Shown here: in pieces, positions 1 to 12,639 of the stretch | Position numbering within the stretch: position 1 is the first letter of the stretch | How the letters are laid out: each line of letters starts with the position of its first letter | DNA from: Chrysomallon squamiferum | Taxonomy: Eukaryota; Mollusca; Gastropoda; Neomphalida; Peltospiridae | Length of the DNA stretch: 64,000 nt | Reading direction: 5' to 3' | NCBI GenBank assembly: GCA_012295275.1 | Contig: CM022678.1 | Span: 4,607,223-4,671,222, forward strand | Made by a program: the position numbers and the translations under genes | Notes under the pieces: model-generated | What the model was told of the DNA's origin: nothing | The model's database searches: none | What the model saw: the letters and a program-made list of their open reading frames with translations, nothing else

Positions 1-741
1 ACAAACATATATTAGAGTGAGGTCCAATAGGTGAGATGTACTCACTAAGCCTCCGATCGTCTTAAACTTTCAAAGTCGTTCTTTATTTGTTTACTTACTT
101 ATTTCTTATATATTCTGTCTACTTTGCTTATTGTTGTTATAATTAAAAAATCAGTAAATAAAATAATTTTTTGTGTCATTTGATGGAATCGTTTTTATAA
201 TATCAGTATTTATTATTTCATTTTCTATGTATTAATAATCTGAAATTTCTTTGTTTTTAAATTTTCTCGCAATTTTTAATTAACTGAATTTTGATTCTTT
301 TACAATTGTCTATGCATTCAGTACCAGAGGTTTTTCTCTGTGTAATTGTGTGTATGTGTGTGTGTGTGTCTGTCTGTCTGTATATATATAAACTAAGCAA
401 AGAAAAAATCATATCGATTACAGTGAGGTCCCTTAGGTGAGATGTACTCACTAATTCTTCGATCGTTTTAAACTTTCAAAGTCGTTCTTTATTTGTTTAC
501 TTACTTATTTCTTATATATCCTGTCTTCTTTGCTTATTTTTGTTATAATTAAAAAATCAGTAAATAAAATAATTTTGTGTGTCATTTGACGGAATCGTTT
601 TTATAATATCAGTATTAATTATTTCATTTTGTATGTATTAATATTCTGAAATATGTTTGATTTTAAATTTTCTGGCAATTTTTAATTAATTGAATGTTGA
701 TTCTTTTACAATTGTATATGCATTCAATACCAAAGGTTTTT

Positions 742-798
<57 letters not shown>

Positions 799-1670
799 TG
801 TCTGTAATTATGTGTATATATAAACTAAGCAAAGAAAAAGTCATATCGATTAGAGTGAGGTCCCTTAGGTGAGATGTACTCACTAATTCTTCGATCATTT
901 TAAAGTTTTAAAGTGGTTCTTTTTTGTTTGCTTATTTATTTAATCTATCCTGTCTACTTTACTTATTGCTGTTATAATTAAAAAATCAGTAAATAAAATA
1001 ATTATTTGTGTGATTTGATAGAATCGTTTTGATAATATTAGTATTTATTATTTCATTTTGTATTTATTAATATTCTGAAATTTATTTGTTTTTAAATTTT
1101 CTGGCAATTTTTAATTAATTGAATTTTGTTTCTTTTACAATTTTATAATCATTCAGTAACATAGGTTTTTCTGTGTGTGTGCGTGTGTGGGTGTGTCTGT
1201 CTGTCTGTATATATATAAACAAAGCAATGAAAAAATCATATCGATTAGAGTTAGGTCCCTTACGTCAGATGTATTTACTAAGCGAAGTCAAAATTATGTC
1301 GATTAGAATTATCTCCCTTTAGTGATATGTGTTCACAAAAATATATTAGAGTGTGGTCCCTTAGGTGAGATGTACTCACTAATTCTTCGATCGTTTTAAA
1401 CTTTCAAAGTCGTTCTTTATTTGTTTACTTACTTATTTCTTATATATCCTGTCTAGTTTGCTTATTGTTGTTATAATTAAGAAGTCAGTAAATAAAATAA
1501 TTGTTTGTGTCATTTGATGGAATCGTTTTTGTAATATCAGTATTTATTATTTCATGTTGTATTTATTAATATTCTGAAATTTATTTGTTTTTAAATTTTC
1601 TGGCAATTTTTAATTAATTGAATTTTGAATCTTTTACAATTGTATATGCATTCAGTACCAGAGGTTTTTC

Positions 1671-1712
<42 letters not shown>

Positions 1713-1860
1713 TTTGTGTGTGTGTCTCTGTCTGTCTTTCCGTATATATATAAACTAATCAAAGAAAAAATCATATCGATTAGAGTGAGGTCCCTTAGGT
1801 GAGATGTACTCACTAATTCTTCGATCATTTTAAAGTTTTAAAGTGGTTCTTTTTTGTTTG
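1..1860. repeat. Satellite-like tandem array of ~430-bp units
   Basis: Roughly five copies of one unit are visible, beginning near 1 (5' truncated), 409, 841, 1346 and 1766, with a partial, diverged copy at about 1237-1345. Each unit opens with GTGAGGTCCCTTAGGTGAGA, continues through an AT-rich core and ends in a TG microsatellite of very different length between copies (longest at about 743-796), then a short TATATATAAAC stretch. The last copy breaks off at about 1860. Copies starting at 841 and 1766 share private variants (a TTTTAAAGTTTTAAAGTGG stretch), so blocks of units were probably duplicated together. No coding potential is apparent. Confidence 0.85.
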
Positions 1861-2816
1861 CTTCACTCCTTCAGTTGTAAAATACGACAACAACAACATA
1901 ATACTAATAATGATATAAATAATAATATTGATGATGATGTTGATGATGATAAAATACTCAACTTCTTTTTTCTGTGAAAGAAACGTTTTTATTTGCGATA
2001 GATAAACACAGACTAAGTTCACGTGATATGGTAAGAGGAGTGATTGGTTTATGCGACCAATCACCCATACTGAGACATTGAGGACACGAATGTATTGATA
2101 TTTTGCCCCTGAGTATGATCCTGCCTCACTCTTGCACCAAGATATAAAGAATGTCTTATATTTATTTCTTAAACCGATTAATCTAATCTTTATTTTAATT
2201 ATTATAATATGACCGTAGTACAATCAACATAACAGACCTAAACAACACCTGGCTGTATTGTATTTACTCCGAGGAACATTACTACTGTTAGAACTGCTTC
2301 TGCTACCTTTTTTAGTAACTCTAATGTTAATATTAAAACAGGTAGCGCGAGTTTACTGTGAGTCTACTACTATTTTCATTTAATATCGCCACTAATTATT
2401 ACTGGTAAATATCATGCCTGGCATTTCAACAGCTAAATGGAAAAGAGTTATTTAACTAACTAAAACTTACCAACAGAAGTAACTGGAAATAGCACCATAA
2501 ACAGAACGTAAAACCAGTGCGCCATAACAGTAACGGAATATACTGTAAATGTTTTAATGAAATTAAACAGAAAAGTATTCGTACGTAAAGATCTAATATA
2601 ACTAATATACAGAGTTAATAATATTCCAAACACTTTAAATATTGAAATTTGGAACAAACAGACGCTACGGCATAACGAATATACAGTTGTTAATATTTGA
2701 AACATTTTAAATGTTCAAGTACAGATTATATCACACGCTGCTTCAGTCAAAATCAATTGTATTGCCTGCAGTCACGTGCTACTCTTTTGTTACAGAATAT
2801 AACTTAAAGTGTTTTA

Positions 2817-2865
<49 letters not shown>

Positions 2866-3235
2866 AGACACACACAATCACAGACACACACATGCACTCA
2901 TTCCTGTCAAGCTGGAATATACTCAGTCTCTCAAGTTTATTTTTTACAATAAATCTATGAGTAATGTTTATATAATTCAAGGAACAATTATTATAAAGCA
3001 ACAAACAAATAAACAAAAGAAGAAAAAAGCAAACAAAACAAATAAACAACCCAATAATTACAATAGCATTGGTGATGATGATGACGGTAACAACAAAGAA
3101 AAAATGCAAATTAAAAATGCAACAACAGTAAAAAAATCCCACACAAACAGAGATAGGTTGACAGTTAAACACAGTATTGATGTTTCGATAAATTCAGTGT
3201 GTTAAATAACACAGGTTTATTTGTATATATATATA

Positions 3236-3289
<54 letters not shown>

Positions 3290-4466
3290 CTACATACATA
3301 TATTATGTATATATTTTAGAATTTCATTGACTATTCTCTGTAAGTCTGATTCGTCTCTGCACATAGACAGGTTTCGGGAGCGCACTTTCACAGGAGGACA
3401 AAGTCCAATCACGACCTCACAAACCCGTCAGATTCCCTGACACATAAACACAAACACAGATATACACAAACATACATACAGATATACATACACACATAGA
3501 AACACAAACATGGACACACAAATACAGATAGTTCTTCAGATAGATATACGGCGACTGGATGCAATAATAACGTTTCGGTCAATTCACTATGTCAATAACA
3601 CAGGCTGTATCTTTATTTTTTTTCGTTTTATATATATATATTCAGTTCAGGATATATGTAAATTAGAAAATGTTCTAACAGAGTATTAATAAATGTGAAT
3701 ATGTATAGCATATATGCTTATCTGTATGCATTATGTACATGGATGTATTCTTGTTTGCCTTTATTTATGTGTGCATGCATGTGTGTATTTCTAAATAAAT
3801 GGTTTTGTATACTTGAATATGTATGTATATGTTTGTGTGTGTTTGTTTGTAGGTACGAAGTTATGTATGAACTTATGTAGGTAGATAGAAACAAGTAATA
3901 ATTTTATACTGTGTGTGGGTTTTTTGGAAGCAGAACAGAGGCGATGACCTAGATGTTGGACACGCTTGGGAAAAACCTGTTACGGTCTGATGCGGCTGAG
4001 AGTGACTTGGCCAGAAGCTGAGGTAAATTTAAAAATCACCTGTCTTTGTATGTCTGTTTGTCTCGTGTATGTTTGTGTCTGTGAGTTTGTGTATTTTTAT
4101 GTATTCCTCTGTGTATGTGAGTGTGCATTTCTATGTATATGTTGTTATGTGTCTTTATGTATATGTTCTAGTGTATGTATTATATATGTACATGCGTCTA
4201 TGTTTATGCGTAAACGTGTGTTATGCTTGTGAGAGATAGAGCAATAACGTGTGAGTATTATTAATAAATAATTTGTGGTTACTGTTTAAGACAGATATAT
4301 AGACAGCCAAAGCGAGAGACAGTCTATAGACAGATTGGTATGTATATGTATTAAGTAGATAAGCAGAAAGAACGATACAGAGACATAAAGAGAAAAACGT
4401 TGTCTTTGTAATGCTTTGGAAATCTTGTGTTATGGTTTATCATAATTATTATTGTTGTTGTTGTTG

Positions 4467-4536
<70 letters not shown>

Positions 4537-4579
4537 TTACCTTGTTAATTAGGTTTAACATGTTGTTTCTTTGCTACAG
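1861..4579. other. Intergenic, microsatellite-rich; no convincing gene
   Basis: This stretch holds a TG run at 2820-2861, a TA/CA run at about 3223-3290, CA/CATA-type imperfect repeats at 3440-3520 and a TTG/TTA run at about 4450-4535. Open frames here come mainly from these repeats. One weak candidate is 3920-4020 (+), which has Ig-like fragments (KPVTV, then VTWPEAE) in two different frames and a possible donor at 4021. It could be a decayed upstream exon of the Ig-like gene that follows, but its phase does not fit the next exon. Confidence 0.6.
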
Positions 4580-5662
4580 ATAATTCGCAATGCACACGAC
4601 AGTCATCTTACAGAAATCGGTTCAGACCTGATAACTACTTAACAGGATTCAATTTTCGCTCTGGTAAATATTTATTGAAAAGTATTAGTAATCTTGTTTT
4701 CTTTGAATCATACGTAAAAAATTACTGTTTTTATTACTTAAGTTCAGAAATATTTGAAATATAAATCGTAATGACTGAATTAAAATGCAAAATTTGATTT
4801 AATTTACAGTCGGATAATGAATATAATGACGCATTTATATATATATAACGTTTATAATTGAACTAAATTACAGAAAGACGCAGTGTTTATTTATTTCGTG
4901 TTTTTATGTTTCAGCAAAACCAGGTGAAATTGAAATGATAGTTCAACTCCTATGTTGTCAGTGAAACTGTAGAGTTCAGGTATAATGGAAATGTTGGTAA
5001 CCCAGCACAGTCGTGGTCGTGGCAGTGGAAGTACGCTGGTGACATGACGTGGATGTCGTATCCATACACAGAGAGAATCAAAGATGACCCACCTAGACTA
5101 TCTGGGTGTGAGAACAGAGGAAGTTCTGTTTTAAATCACACTGTATCTCTCAGTGAAACAATGCGAATGTTCAGATGCATTGTGGGTAATATCGAGCTCT
5201 ATTCTGCAAACTTTACCATCAACACTCAAAGTAAGATTTCATTTTAATTGGTTTTAGAATGAAAATCATTGGTGTATGGAACAAGCCATTGTTATGTGTA
5301 ACGTATAACAAAATTGTTTTAAAAAGGAAAATGAATTGAAATGATTTAATGGAAGAAAATAGCGGCGACTATAACGTTGTTATGTCCAGTTTCAACTTGT
5401 TAAACTGTATGTTTTGCCATTTGTTGTATTATTGGATTACGTAACTGATAAACTTGATTTTAGTTTCAATACTCATAGACGTAGACGTTACCACTGAAAT
5501 TCAGGTACGTTTAATTTTGTTTGTAACAACAACACTTTGATTTCTGTTTCTCGTCAGCACATTTAGTATATTTTATATTTCGTGTTATTTTATTGTGGTA
5601 ACGAAAACGTCATTTATATTGTGAAACAGATACTGAGTCGATCAAATTGTGATACATTAAAA
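4580..5662 (+). CDS. Ig-like FREP-type gene, internal exons only
   Basis: Four consecutive exons can be read by matching splice phases: 4580-4663 (phase 1 in, phase 1 out), 4915-5230, 5464-5504 and 5630-5662. The second exon carries an Ig-like domain (VEFRYNGNVGNPAQSW, then WQWKY and WMSYPYTERI, then a Cys pair in SGCENRG and MFRCIVGN). The last two exons encode a short linker (ILIDVDVTTEIQ, then ILSRSNCDTLK), the place that in FREP-type proteins joins Ig domains to a fibrinogen domain. A single-base frame change is needed near 4942 to connect the start of the Ig exon (AKPGEIEMI) with the rest, so it is a pseudogene or has a sequencing error; an alternative acceptor near 4960 would also bypass it. 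The signal peptide exon is not identified and everything after 5662 falls into the gap. The FREP assignment is an inference from the Ig plus linker pattern. Confidence 0.55.
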
Positions 5663-5680
5663 GTAAGTTTAATTTTTGTT

Positions 5681-5880
5681 NNNNNNNNNNNNNNNNNNNN
5701 NNNNNNNNNNNNNNNNNNNNNNNNNNNNNNNNNNNNNNNNNNNNNNNNNNNNNNNNNNNNNNNNNNNNNNNNNNNNNNNNNNNNNNNNNNNNNNNNNNNN
5801 NNNNNNNNNNNNNNNNNNNNNNNNNNNNNNNNNNNNNNNNNNNNNNNNNNNNNNNNNNNNNNNNNNNNNNNNNNNNNNNN
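5681..5880. other. Assembly gap, exactly 200 N
   Basis: The run is exactly 200 N, the same size as the second gap, so it is a placeholder of unknown true length. The 3' part of the plus-strand Ig-like gene and the last exon of the minus-strand gene at 6385-7987 should both lie in it. In complete copies exon 5 lies about 400-1150 bp beyond exon 4, which puts the missing exon at this gap. Confidence 0.95.
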
Positions 5881-6384
5881 TCACCTAAAAAATAAAAAAT
5901 AAAAATAAAAAGAACAAAAAAATAAAACTTGAAAACAAAAGCAATAAATAAATAAATAATAATACTAATAATGATGTTGATGATGATGATGGTAACAATA
6001 ATGAAAGATTTCATAATCTAATTTGCAATGTTAAAATCTTTGACAGTGATGAGATGAAGATTAGAATGACAAAAAGTATGATGATAATGACTTTAATAAT
6101 AATATGAATGATAATAATCATTAGTCACAATAATAAAAAATAATGATCATCATGATGATAACAATAATGACAATACTACTGCTACTATTACTACTAATAA
6201 TAATAATGAAGATGGTGATGATAATGAAAACGACAATTATAATAATACCCGAAAGAAAACGAAGAAGAAAAGAAAAGGAAATAGATGAGAAAAGGAACAA
6301 GAAAATTTAGTAAAAGAAAGTTACTGTCAAATGTTATCATATTAAATCAAAACAAAAATCTGATGTAACTACAAATCACAGTAC
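5881..6384 (-). other. Intron 4 of the first PAN-FReD gene, AT-rich
   Basis: Low-complexity AAT/GAT/GAA-rich sequence between the gap and exon 4 of the following gene. It resembles the intron 4 sequence of the complete copies and contains no exon 5. Confidence 0.6.
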
Positions 6385-6576
6385 CAGCAGTTCCACTGTA
6401 ATTGGCTATAGACAACTGGAAATTATCGTCTTCTCCTGCTATCGAGAAATTCTTGTAGGAGGCGTAGGTCCTGCTCCCTACAAAATCTTCTAAATCTACC
6501 CTCAGTTCATAAAGTCCTTGAGTAGTCAGTCTGTGAATATTCGTGTTACCTAATAATAATAATAATAATGATGATG

Positions 6577-6618
<42 letters not shown>

Positions 6619-7475
6619 GTTTCTAATAAAATGTTCACTTCATAATGACACAAAATAAATATTAAAAGAATGTTTCGTCTTCAGAACTGACACATTCATT
6701 AACTACACTTTGTGTGAAAATTCGTGTTACCTAATAATAATAATAATAATAATAATAACTATGATGATGCTTATAATTATCATCATCAGTGTCATGATGA
6801 AAAAGATCACAATAATACGAACAACGATATTAATGGTGGAAGAAATGTGACACAAAATACTAAAATAAGTTATATTTTCTTTAAAAACATTTGTCTATTT
6901 CAGCATCCGTTTGCATCAACCGGCCAGTCTTTCGAAAAGATAATTAGCTTTAAACATACCCAGCCAGAACTCATTGTTGAAATTTCCGAAACCGTCTTTG
7001 TATTCGTTCCAAGTTCTGTAGAAATCTTCCGATCCGTCTGTCCTTCTCTGGAATACCTGAATCAGTATTGAAGAAAGACTAAACTATCAGACAATATAAC
7101 ATGTGATTATATTCTAGTCGAACCTAATTAAGAGTTTCAGGATAATAATTTATGTTCTATATCTACATAAACCCTTATTTAATAGATTCATTATTTTTAT
7201 CTGTCTTTAAATCTTTGTGTTAGGCAGCATTGCTTGTGTGTACTTCTTTGTGTACGTAACAATACTTCTGACTTACCAGCCATCCTCCATTACTAATTTC
7301 ACAATAGACACTGACTGGCTGTCCGCCGTCACGTGGTTGTACCAAATAAACACCGTCAGTCTGACTTCCTTTCTTCACGACATCGTAACAGTCTGCAGGT
7401 ACGTCGTTTTCAACATCTGTAAAGTGAATTCCGTGTATTCTGAGTAAATCTTTGAATCTAATTATTTTAATCTCA

Positions 7476-7520
<45 letters not shown>

Positions 7521-7987
7521 CATAGGAATAATAATAGTATTCAAGCCATCTGCAGGTACGTTGTTTTCAAAATCGCTAACGTAAATTCAGTGTATTCTCG
7601 GTAAGTATTGATATCTAAAATGTGAACACGTAAGAAGAAGAAGAAAAGGAGACAAATATATTTGAATAATTTACCGAAACGTCGCATTCCTGTATAATTT
7701 TCGGAGGCTGAATGAAAAACATCGTCACCGTATAACAAACAATCGTTGTTAGTGGTCGAATAGAAAATACTTCGGCAGCCACGACGATGATAGCAGTTTA
7801 CAGTGCACTGTAATCTTCCTGATGTTGTCATTTGTTTTAAACTTTGTGATTTAGGTTTTACATCTCGAAATAGTGATGATTCCTGGAAATTGATTTGAAC
7901 GTTGCCAGAAACTGCGCATACTTCTGATGCAGCCGTGGATTCAAACAGGATGAAAATCATGAGTGATATATACTTCACAGACGTCAT
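6385..7987 (-). CDS. PAN/apple-like + fibrinogen-domain secreted protein, 3' end in gap
   Basis: Exons on the minus strand: 7675-7987, 7277-7416, 6960-7056 and 6385-6549; all have canonical GT/AG borders and matching phases. The start at 7987 gives a signal peptide ([20 protein letters not shown]) directly before the cysteine-rich module SEVCAVSG...[17 protein letters not shown]...DCLLYG, which I read as PAN/apple-like: repeated CxxxC and CRSIFYST with a central hydrophobic pattern. Exons 2 to 4 give the first two thirds of a fibrinogen C-terminal domain ([46 protein letters not shown]). Frames are open throughout. VCAVSG replaces the VCPASG of most paralogs. The terminal exon with the calcium and ligand-binding part is missing, presumably in gap 5681-5880. 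The product should be an extracellular, possibly oligomeric lectin-like protein; the function is inferred from the domain. Confidence 0.8.
7547..7612 (-). pseudogene. Vestigial exon-2 5' fragment inside intron 1
   Basis: A short degraded copy of the start of exon 2 and its upstream intron flank (CTGCAGGTACGTTGTTTTCA on the plus strand) lies beside an AAT microsatellite, between exons 1 and 2 of the same gene. Equivalent fragments recur in other copies. Confidence 0.6.
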
Positions 7988-8104
7988 ATTTGATGAAGTT
8001 GTTGTTCGTCTTCGAAGGTGTTATAGTTGCTGTCCTTTTGTTCGTCCTCAGTTAAACAATGCTTGATGAAATTATGTCGTGTAGAGAATACACGAGAGAC
8101 AGTA

Positions 8105-9935
8105 CTGCGTTCAATGACAATTTCTAGCCTCGTTTTGATCTAGTAATCGAAAAATGTTTTAAATTATTAATGACAGCAAATACTGTATTTAGAGTAACTG
8201 ATTGAAATTAAAATAAATAATCACTTTTAAATAATACATAGGTTGTTGTTCGTGTTATGTTTCACGGGATTTGTGCTGATTTACAGAACAATGCTCTTCA
8301 TCATGATCATTGGTCTGCTACTACTGAACCGAAGAGATTTAAATCGAATAAAACAATTCGTACGTCCATTACTTTTGATATACTTCTATAAATCTATAAT
8401 ACTTAATGAATTACATTTTAATTCCAGTGTGAAAAACAATATTTGTACTGAAAGTTTGGGAAAACAAGTGCTCATTGAATATATATATCTTCTCGTTTTA
8501 CTGCTCTGTCTATTATCGTTTTATTTTATTTTTATTCAGTAGTAACCTAATGAAAAATTTACTTTATACTCGAATATCAAGAGAAAACAAGTTTGAAATA
8601 ATGGACCTTTATCTTTGTATGTATACATATTTTTTTTATGTACGTGTGTATCTATAAACGCATGAATGAGTATATTTATTCAAGTGTAAGTTTACTGTTA
8701 CTGTTGTCAGTGCAAAACGTGATACCACAAATTATAATATACTGCCGATGTAGAGTAGAGAAATGGTGACACAAACCGTCCAATTAAAAAGTAAAAAAGT
8801 GAAGTGTTATTCTACGGGTACTGACGTGTAACCAGTTTGTTCAGTCGCTGTTATTTATTTATGTAATTTGTACTCTAGAGACTGATTCGATATCTTCTGA
8901 ATGTGAGCTATCGATTTATAACTTTCTAACAGATAAAAGGTGGAATAAAGTAATAAATATTTAATCTTTGTTTGGCGACTCTCCAGTACTAATATTACTG
9001 TTTGTTATTAAAGATGGATTCTGTAAAGTTAATATAATACATAACACAGTGTCGCGGATTTCTAAGATGCTTATTATAACTCGTAATGTTTGTTTGTGGT
9101 GTAACTGTGTTTTCAGTTCTGTAATCAATTCATTTTATTAATCGAGTTGATTTATAAGTCTTGCGGCTATGTTTATAAGCAAAGTGATTTGCCGATGGAT
9201 ATAGGTTTGTTTCGTCATGGAAGAATGTGGTAAGATGTTGTTTTCTTATTCTGAGACGGTGTAATGTCTAATTAAACTGTCTCAGTAACAATTATGAAGT
9301 TTAACTTGTTAAATCTCGCCTTCGAGAAGAATCTTATTTTTATATTGGTTCCCCGCTGATGTTAAGTCACTTTCTCACACAAGATATTCAAATATATTTT
9401 ATCATAATTTATAATATCGATTATCGTTATGTTTCTTGTGATTAAATAGTAAATGTATAATAATTTGTTTTTCGCTTATTTCTGTACTGCATTTATAGAA
9501 CTGGTTTATACAGTTTATAAATTCCTTGTCACAGGACCATTAATTAAAAACATCTAGTTAACTGCTAGACTGAGGCGCGTTGAAATACAGCAGATGTTTG
9601 ATCAAACTGGACCCATGTTGAAGATAATTCAATTTCTACTACGAGACATCATCAAACACTTTTTTGAATGATAATACTCGGTTTACATTTAACACATAGT
9701 TGTAATTATTCCAGTTATTTTAGTAAGTATTAATGTACAGATTGTTCTAACTAAACAGTTTCATTCCTTCACTTTACGACATGTTTGATAACGTGATATC
9801 CACACTTTGCTAGAGAAAATTAGTATCTTTAGACACTGATTTTCGAAACACTGAGTCCTCTGCTACGATAAAAAAATAAATAAATAAATAAATAAATAAA
9901 ACAAGTGAATCAGAGCATAAAAATTTATTAATTAA
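8105..9935. repeat. Intergenic block A, copy 1
   Basis: This block separates the 5' end of one gene from the 3' end of the next and recurs at 16945-18725, 33090-34710, 54080-55900, 58515-60335 and 62985-64000, with a diverged piece at 26150-26960. It contains a plus-strand open frame from 8243 (MLFVLCFTGFVLIYRTMLF, then NRRDLNRIKQFVRPLLLIYF) that stays open in most copies. Its other end includes the 3' untranslated region of the next gene, with a minus-strand AATAAA at 9924-9929. No known gene is recognised. Confidence 0.85.
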
Positions 9936-10060
9936 ATTTCAAAGGTCAATGAAAGCGAGTCAACTCCACAGTGATCGTTATTTTTCTATGTCTCTACGAT
10001 TAGTATTCTGACACAGATCTCTGACATTAATCGGTCCATATATTTTGTAATTAATATGGA

Positions 10061-10992
10061 CTATGGGACAATCTCAGATGGTCTTATTTTCATAACTGCT
10101 CCTTTTAGTGGTTGAAACCATCGTTTTCTCCATGGATACCACCAAACTGATGTCTTATTACCCACCGTTGCATATGTATACAGTCCATTTAGATTGGAGA
10201 GAGAACAACTGTTGTACCACCAAGCTCCTTTATGGTATACAGCACAGTTCGCATCTGACCTGTCCAGATCTTTGTCTTTTGTAGTGAAATAATAGCCATT
10301 TAGATATGACAGACCATCACCTGAAAAACAGTGATTAAAATCATTTTATTATCTACATGTTATTTAGGCTCTACACTAATACAAGAAAATACCAACTTCT
10401 GTCTCTACATAATAGAAAACCAAAATATATCAATGTACATTTCTACTGAATATGTGAGCATTAAAATAAATTCATATTTTTTTAACAAGTTATTAACGAG
10501 TTAGCTGTGTTACCACTTTTATGTTTATCTGTCCGTCCATCCGTAATGAAAACTTATAAAAGATAGTCTGTCTTATAGTAAAATCCAGAATAACTGCATC
10601 ATCACTATTAGTACTACTATTATTACAACAACAACAACAAGAATGGTTACTAATAATAATGAAGCCAATAATAATAAAAAGGAGAAGGTGAAAAAAATTA
10701 AATGAAAAAAAAAAAAAAAAAAGAAGAAGAAAAATGAAAAAACCCAGTAATGGAAAGTTAACAGCACCTATTATGAAAGTAAATGATAAGAAAAACGTAA
10801 TATTGTTATGAACGCATGTACCAGCAGTTCCACTGTAATTGGCTACTGACAACTGGAAATTCTCTTCTTCTCCTGCTATGGAGAAATTCTTGTAGGAGGC
10901 GTAGCTCGTGTTCCCTTCAAAATCTTCTAAATCTACCCTCAGTTCATAAAGTCCTTTAGTAGTCAGTCTGTGAATATTCGTGTTACCTAACG

Positions 10993-11067
<75 letters not shown>

Positions 11068-11905
11068 GTAACAATGATGTGATGATGATGATGATATCAA
11101 CACGAACAACGATACTTCTGTTGGAACAAATGTGACACAAAATACGAATATAAGTTATATTTTCATTAAAAAAACATTTGTCTATTTCAGTATTCATTTG
11201 CATCAATCGGCAGTCTTTCTAAAAGATAATCAGGTTTAAACATACCCAGCCAGAACTCATTGCGTAAATTTCCGAAACCGTTTTTGTATTCATTCCAAGT
11301 TCTGTAGAAATCTTCCGATCCGTCAGTTCTTCTCTGTAAAACCTCATTAAATAAGGAAACAGGTGAGTATGAACTTAAATTGCGCAGTCTTGTACAAATC
11401 GTCATATGATGGCGAGATATTAAACAATATAAATAAACACATACATACATATATACATCAAGTAACAAAGAAAGAAAACAAAAGAAACAAATATAACAAT
11501 TTATTGAATGATCAGTTAATTAAGAAGCAGAAACTGTGACAACAAATCTCCGAATCTGGCGAAATACCAAGCCATAAAAGATATTTGTTTCACAATTTAA
11601 CTTACTGTACACAAACTTTTACCTGACAGGGTTATTATAAGTGTTTAGAAGTCTGCGGATATATTTCTGAGTGTGTTTTTGTGTATATAAAATATTCCTG
11701 ACTTACCAACCATCCTCCATTACTAATCTCACAGTAGACACTGATTGGTTGCCCAGCGTCATCTGGCTGAACAAAATAAATCCCATCAGTCTGAACTCCT
11801 CTCTTCATGACATCGTAACAGTCACCAACTACAACATCTGTACAGAGAAATCAGTGTATTCTGAACAAAATATTTCAAGATAAATACAAACATATAATAA
11901 TAATA

Positions 11906-11942
<37 letters not shown>

Positions 11943-12075
11943 TAATAACAATATAATAATAATAATCATAATTATAATAATAATAATAATCATGATGATA
12001 ATAATAACAGTAATAATAATAATAATAATAAAATAATAATAGTAATAATAGTAATAATAATAATAACAAAAATAA

Positions 12076-12110
<35 letters not shown>

Positions 12111-12156
12111 GTAATAATAATCATGATGATAATAATAACAGTAACAATAATAATAA

Positions 12157-12187
<31 letters not shown>

Positions 12188-12620
12188 AAGAAGAAGAAGA
12201 AGAAGAAGAAGAAGAACAAGAAGAAGAACAAGAAGAACAAGAAGACATAAATTAGGAAGACGACAAACGCAATCGAGAAATGTTATCAAAGAAAGATAAT
12301 AATTTACCGAAACGTCGCATTCCCGAATAATTTTCAAACGTTGAACGAAAAACATCTTCACCGTATAACAAACAATTGTTGTCAGTGGTCGAATAGAAAA
12401 TACTTCGACAGTCGGAAAGGCGATAACACTGTATAGCACACTCTAATCGTGTTGACGTTGCCATTTCTTTTATGCCTTGGATGTTGGGTTTCACGTTCTG
12501 AAACAATCGTGATTCACGAAAGAAAGTTTGTACGGAGCCAGAAGCGGGACAGACATCTGAGGAAGCTGTTGTCTTAAACAGGATGAAAATAATGACTACA
12601 AAGTCCTTCAGGAGAAGCAT
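10061..12620 (-). CDS. PAN/apple-like + fibrinogen-domain secreted protein, intact
   Basis: Exons: 12308-12620, 11707-11837, 11246-11342, 10822-10986 and 10061-10320 (966 nt, 321 residues plus TAG). The start at 12620 ([15 protein letters not shown]) begins a signal peptide; in-frame Met codons at 12641 and 12692 are alternatives. Residues about 22-104 form the PAN-like module with five cysteines ([20 protein letters not shown]), an odd number that would suit an inter-chain disulfide. Exon 2 is the short 131-nt form ([10 protein letters not shown]). Exon 5 carries the hallmark half of the FReD: TTKDKDLD resembles the calcium site, and [20 protein letters not shown] holds the terminal Cys pair, followed by NG and [10 protein letters not shown] minus-strand AATAAA at 9924-9929 is a good polyadenylation signal. 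This copy and 34839-37280 form a subfamily (MLLLKDF signal peptide, block B upstream). Intron 1 is full of AAT and GAA runs. Confidence 0.88.
11890..12236. repeat. Compound AAT/GAA microsatellite in intron 1
   Basis: About 350 bp of AAT-type repeats ending in a GAA run fill the intron between exons 1 and 2. Long open frames of Tyr, Leu, Ile or Ser on either strand are artefacts of this run. Confidence 0.95.
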
Positions 12621-12639
12621 TTTAGAAGTCAGAGAAATC

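Noticed and set aside
1825-2223. 132-codon minus-strand frame
   Set aside because: Low-complexity ends, no recognisable domain, and no splice-consistent neighbours.
3966-4232. Possible Ig exon or small gene
   Set aside because: Ig-like words appear in two frames with stops and the phase does not match the next exon. The rest is a low-complexity Cys/Val-rich TG-type sequence.
11829-12439. Overlapping long minus-strand frames rich in Leu, Ser, Tyr and Ile
   Set aside because: They are translations of AAT and GAA microsatellites in intron 1. The real exon 1 ends at 12308.
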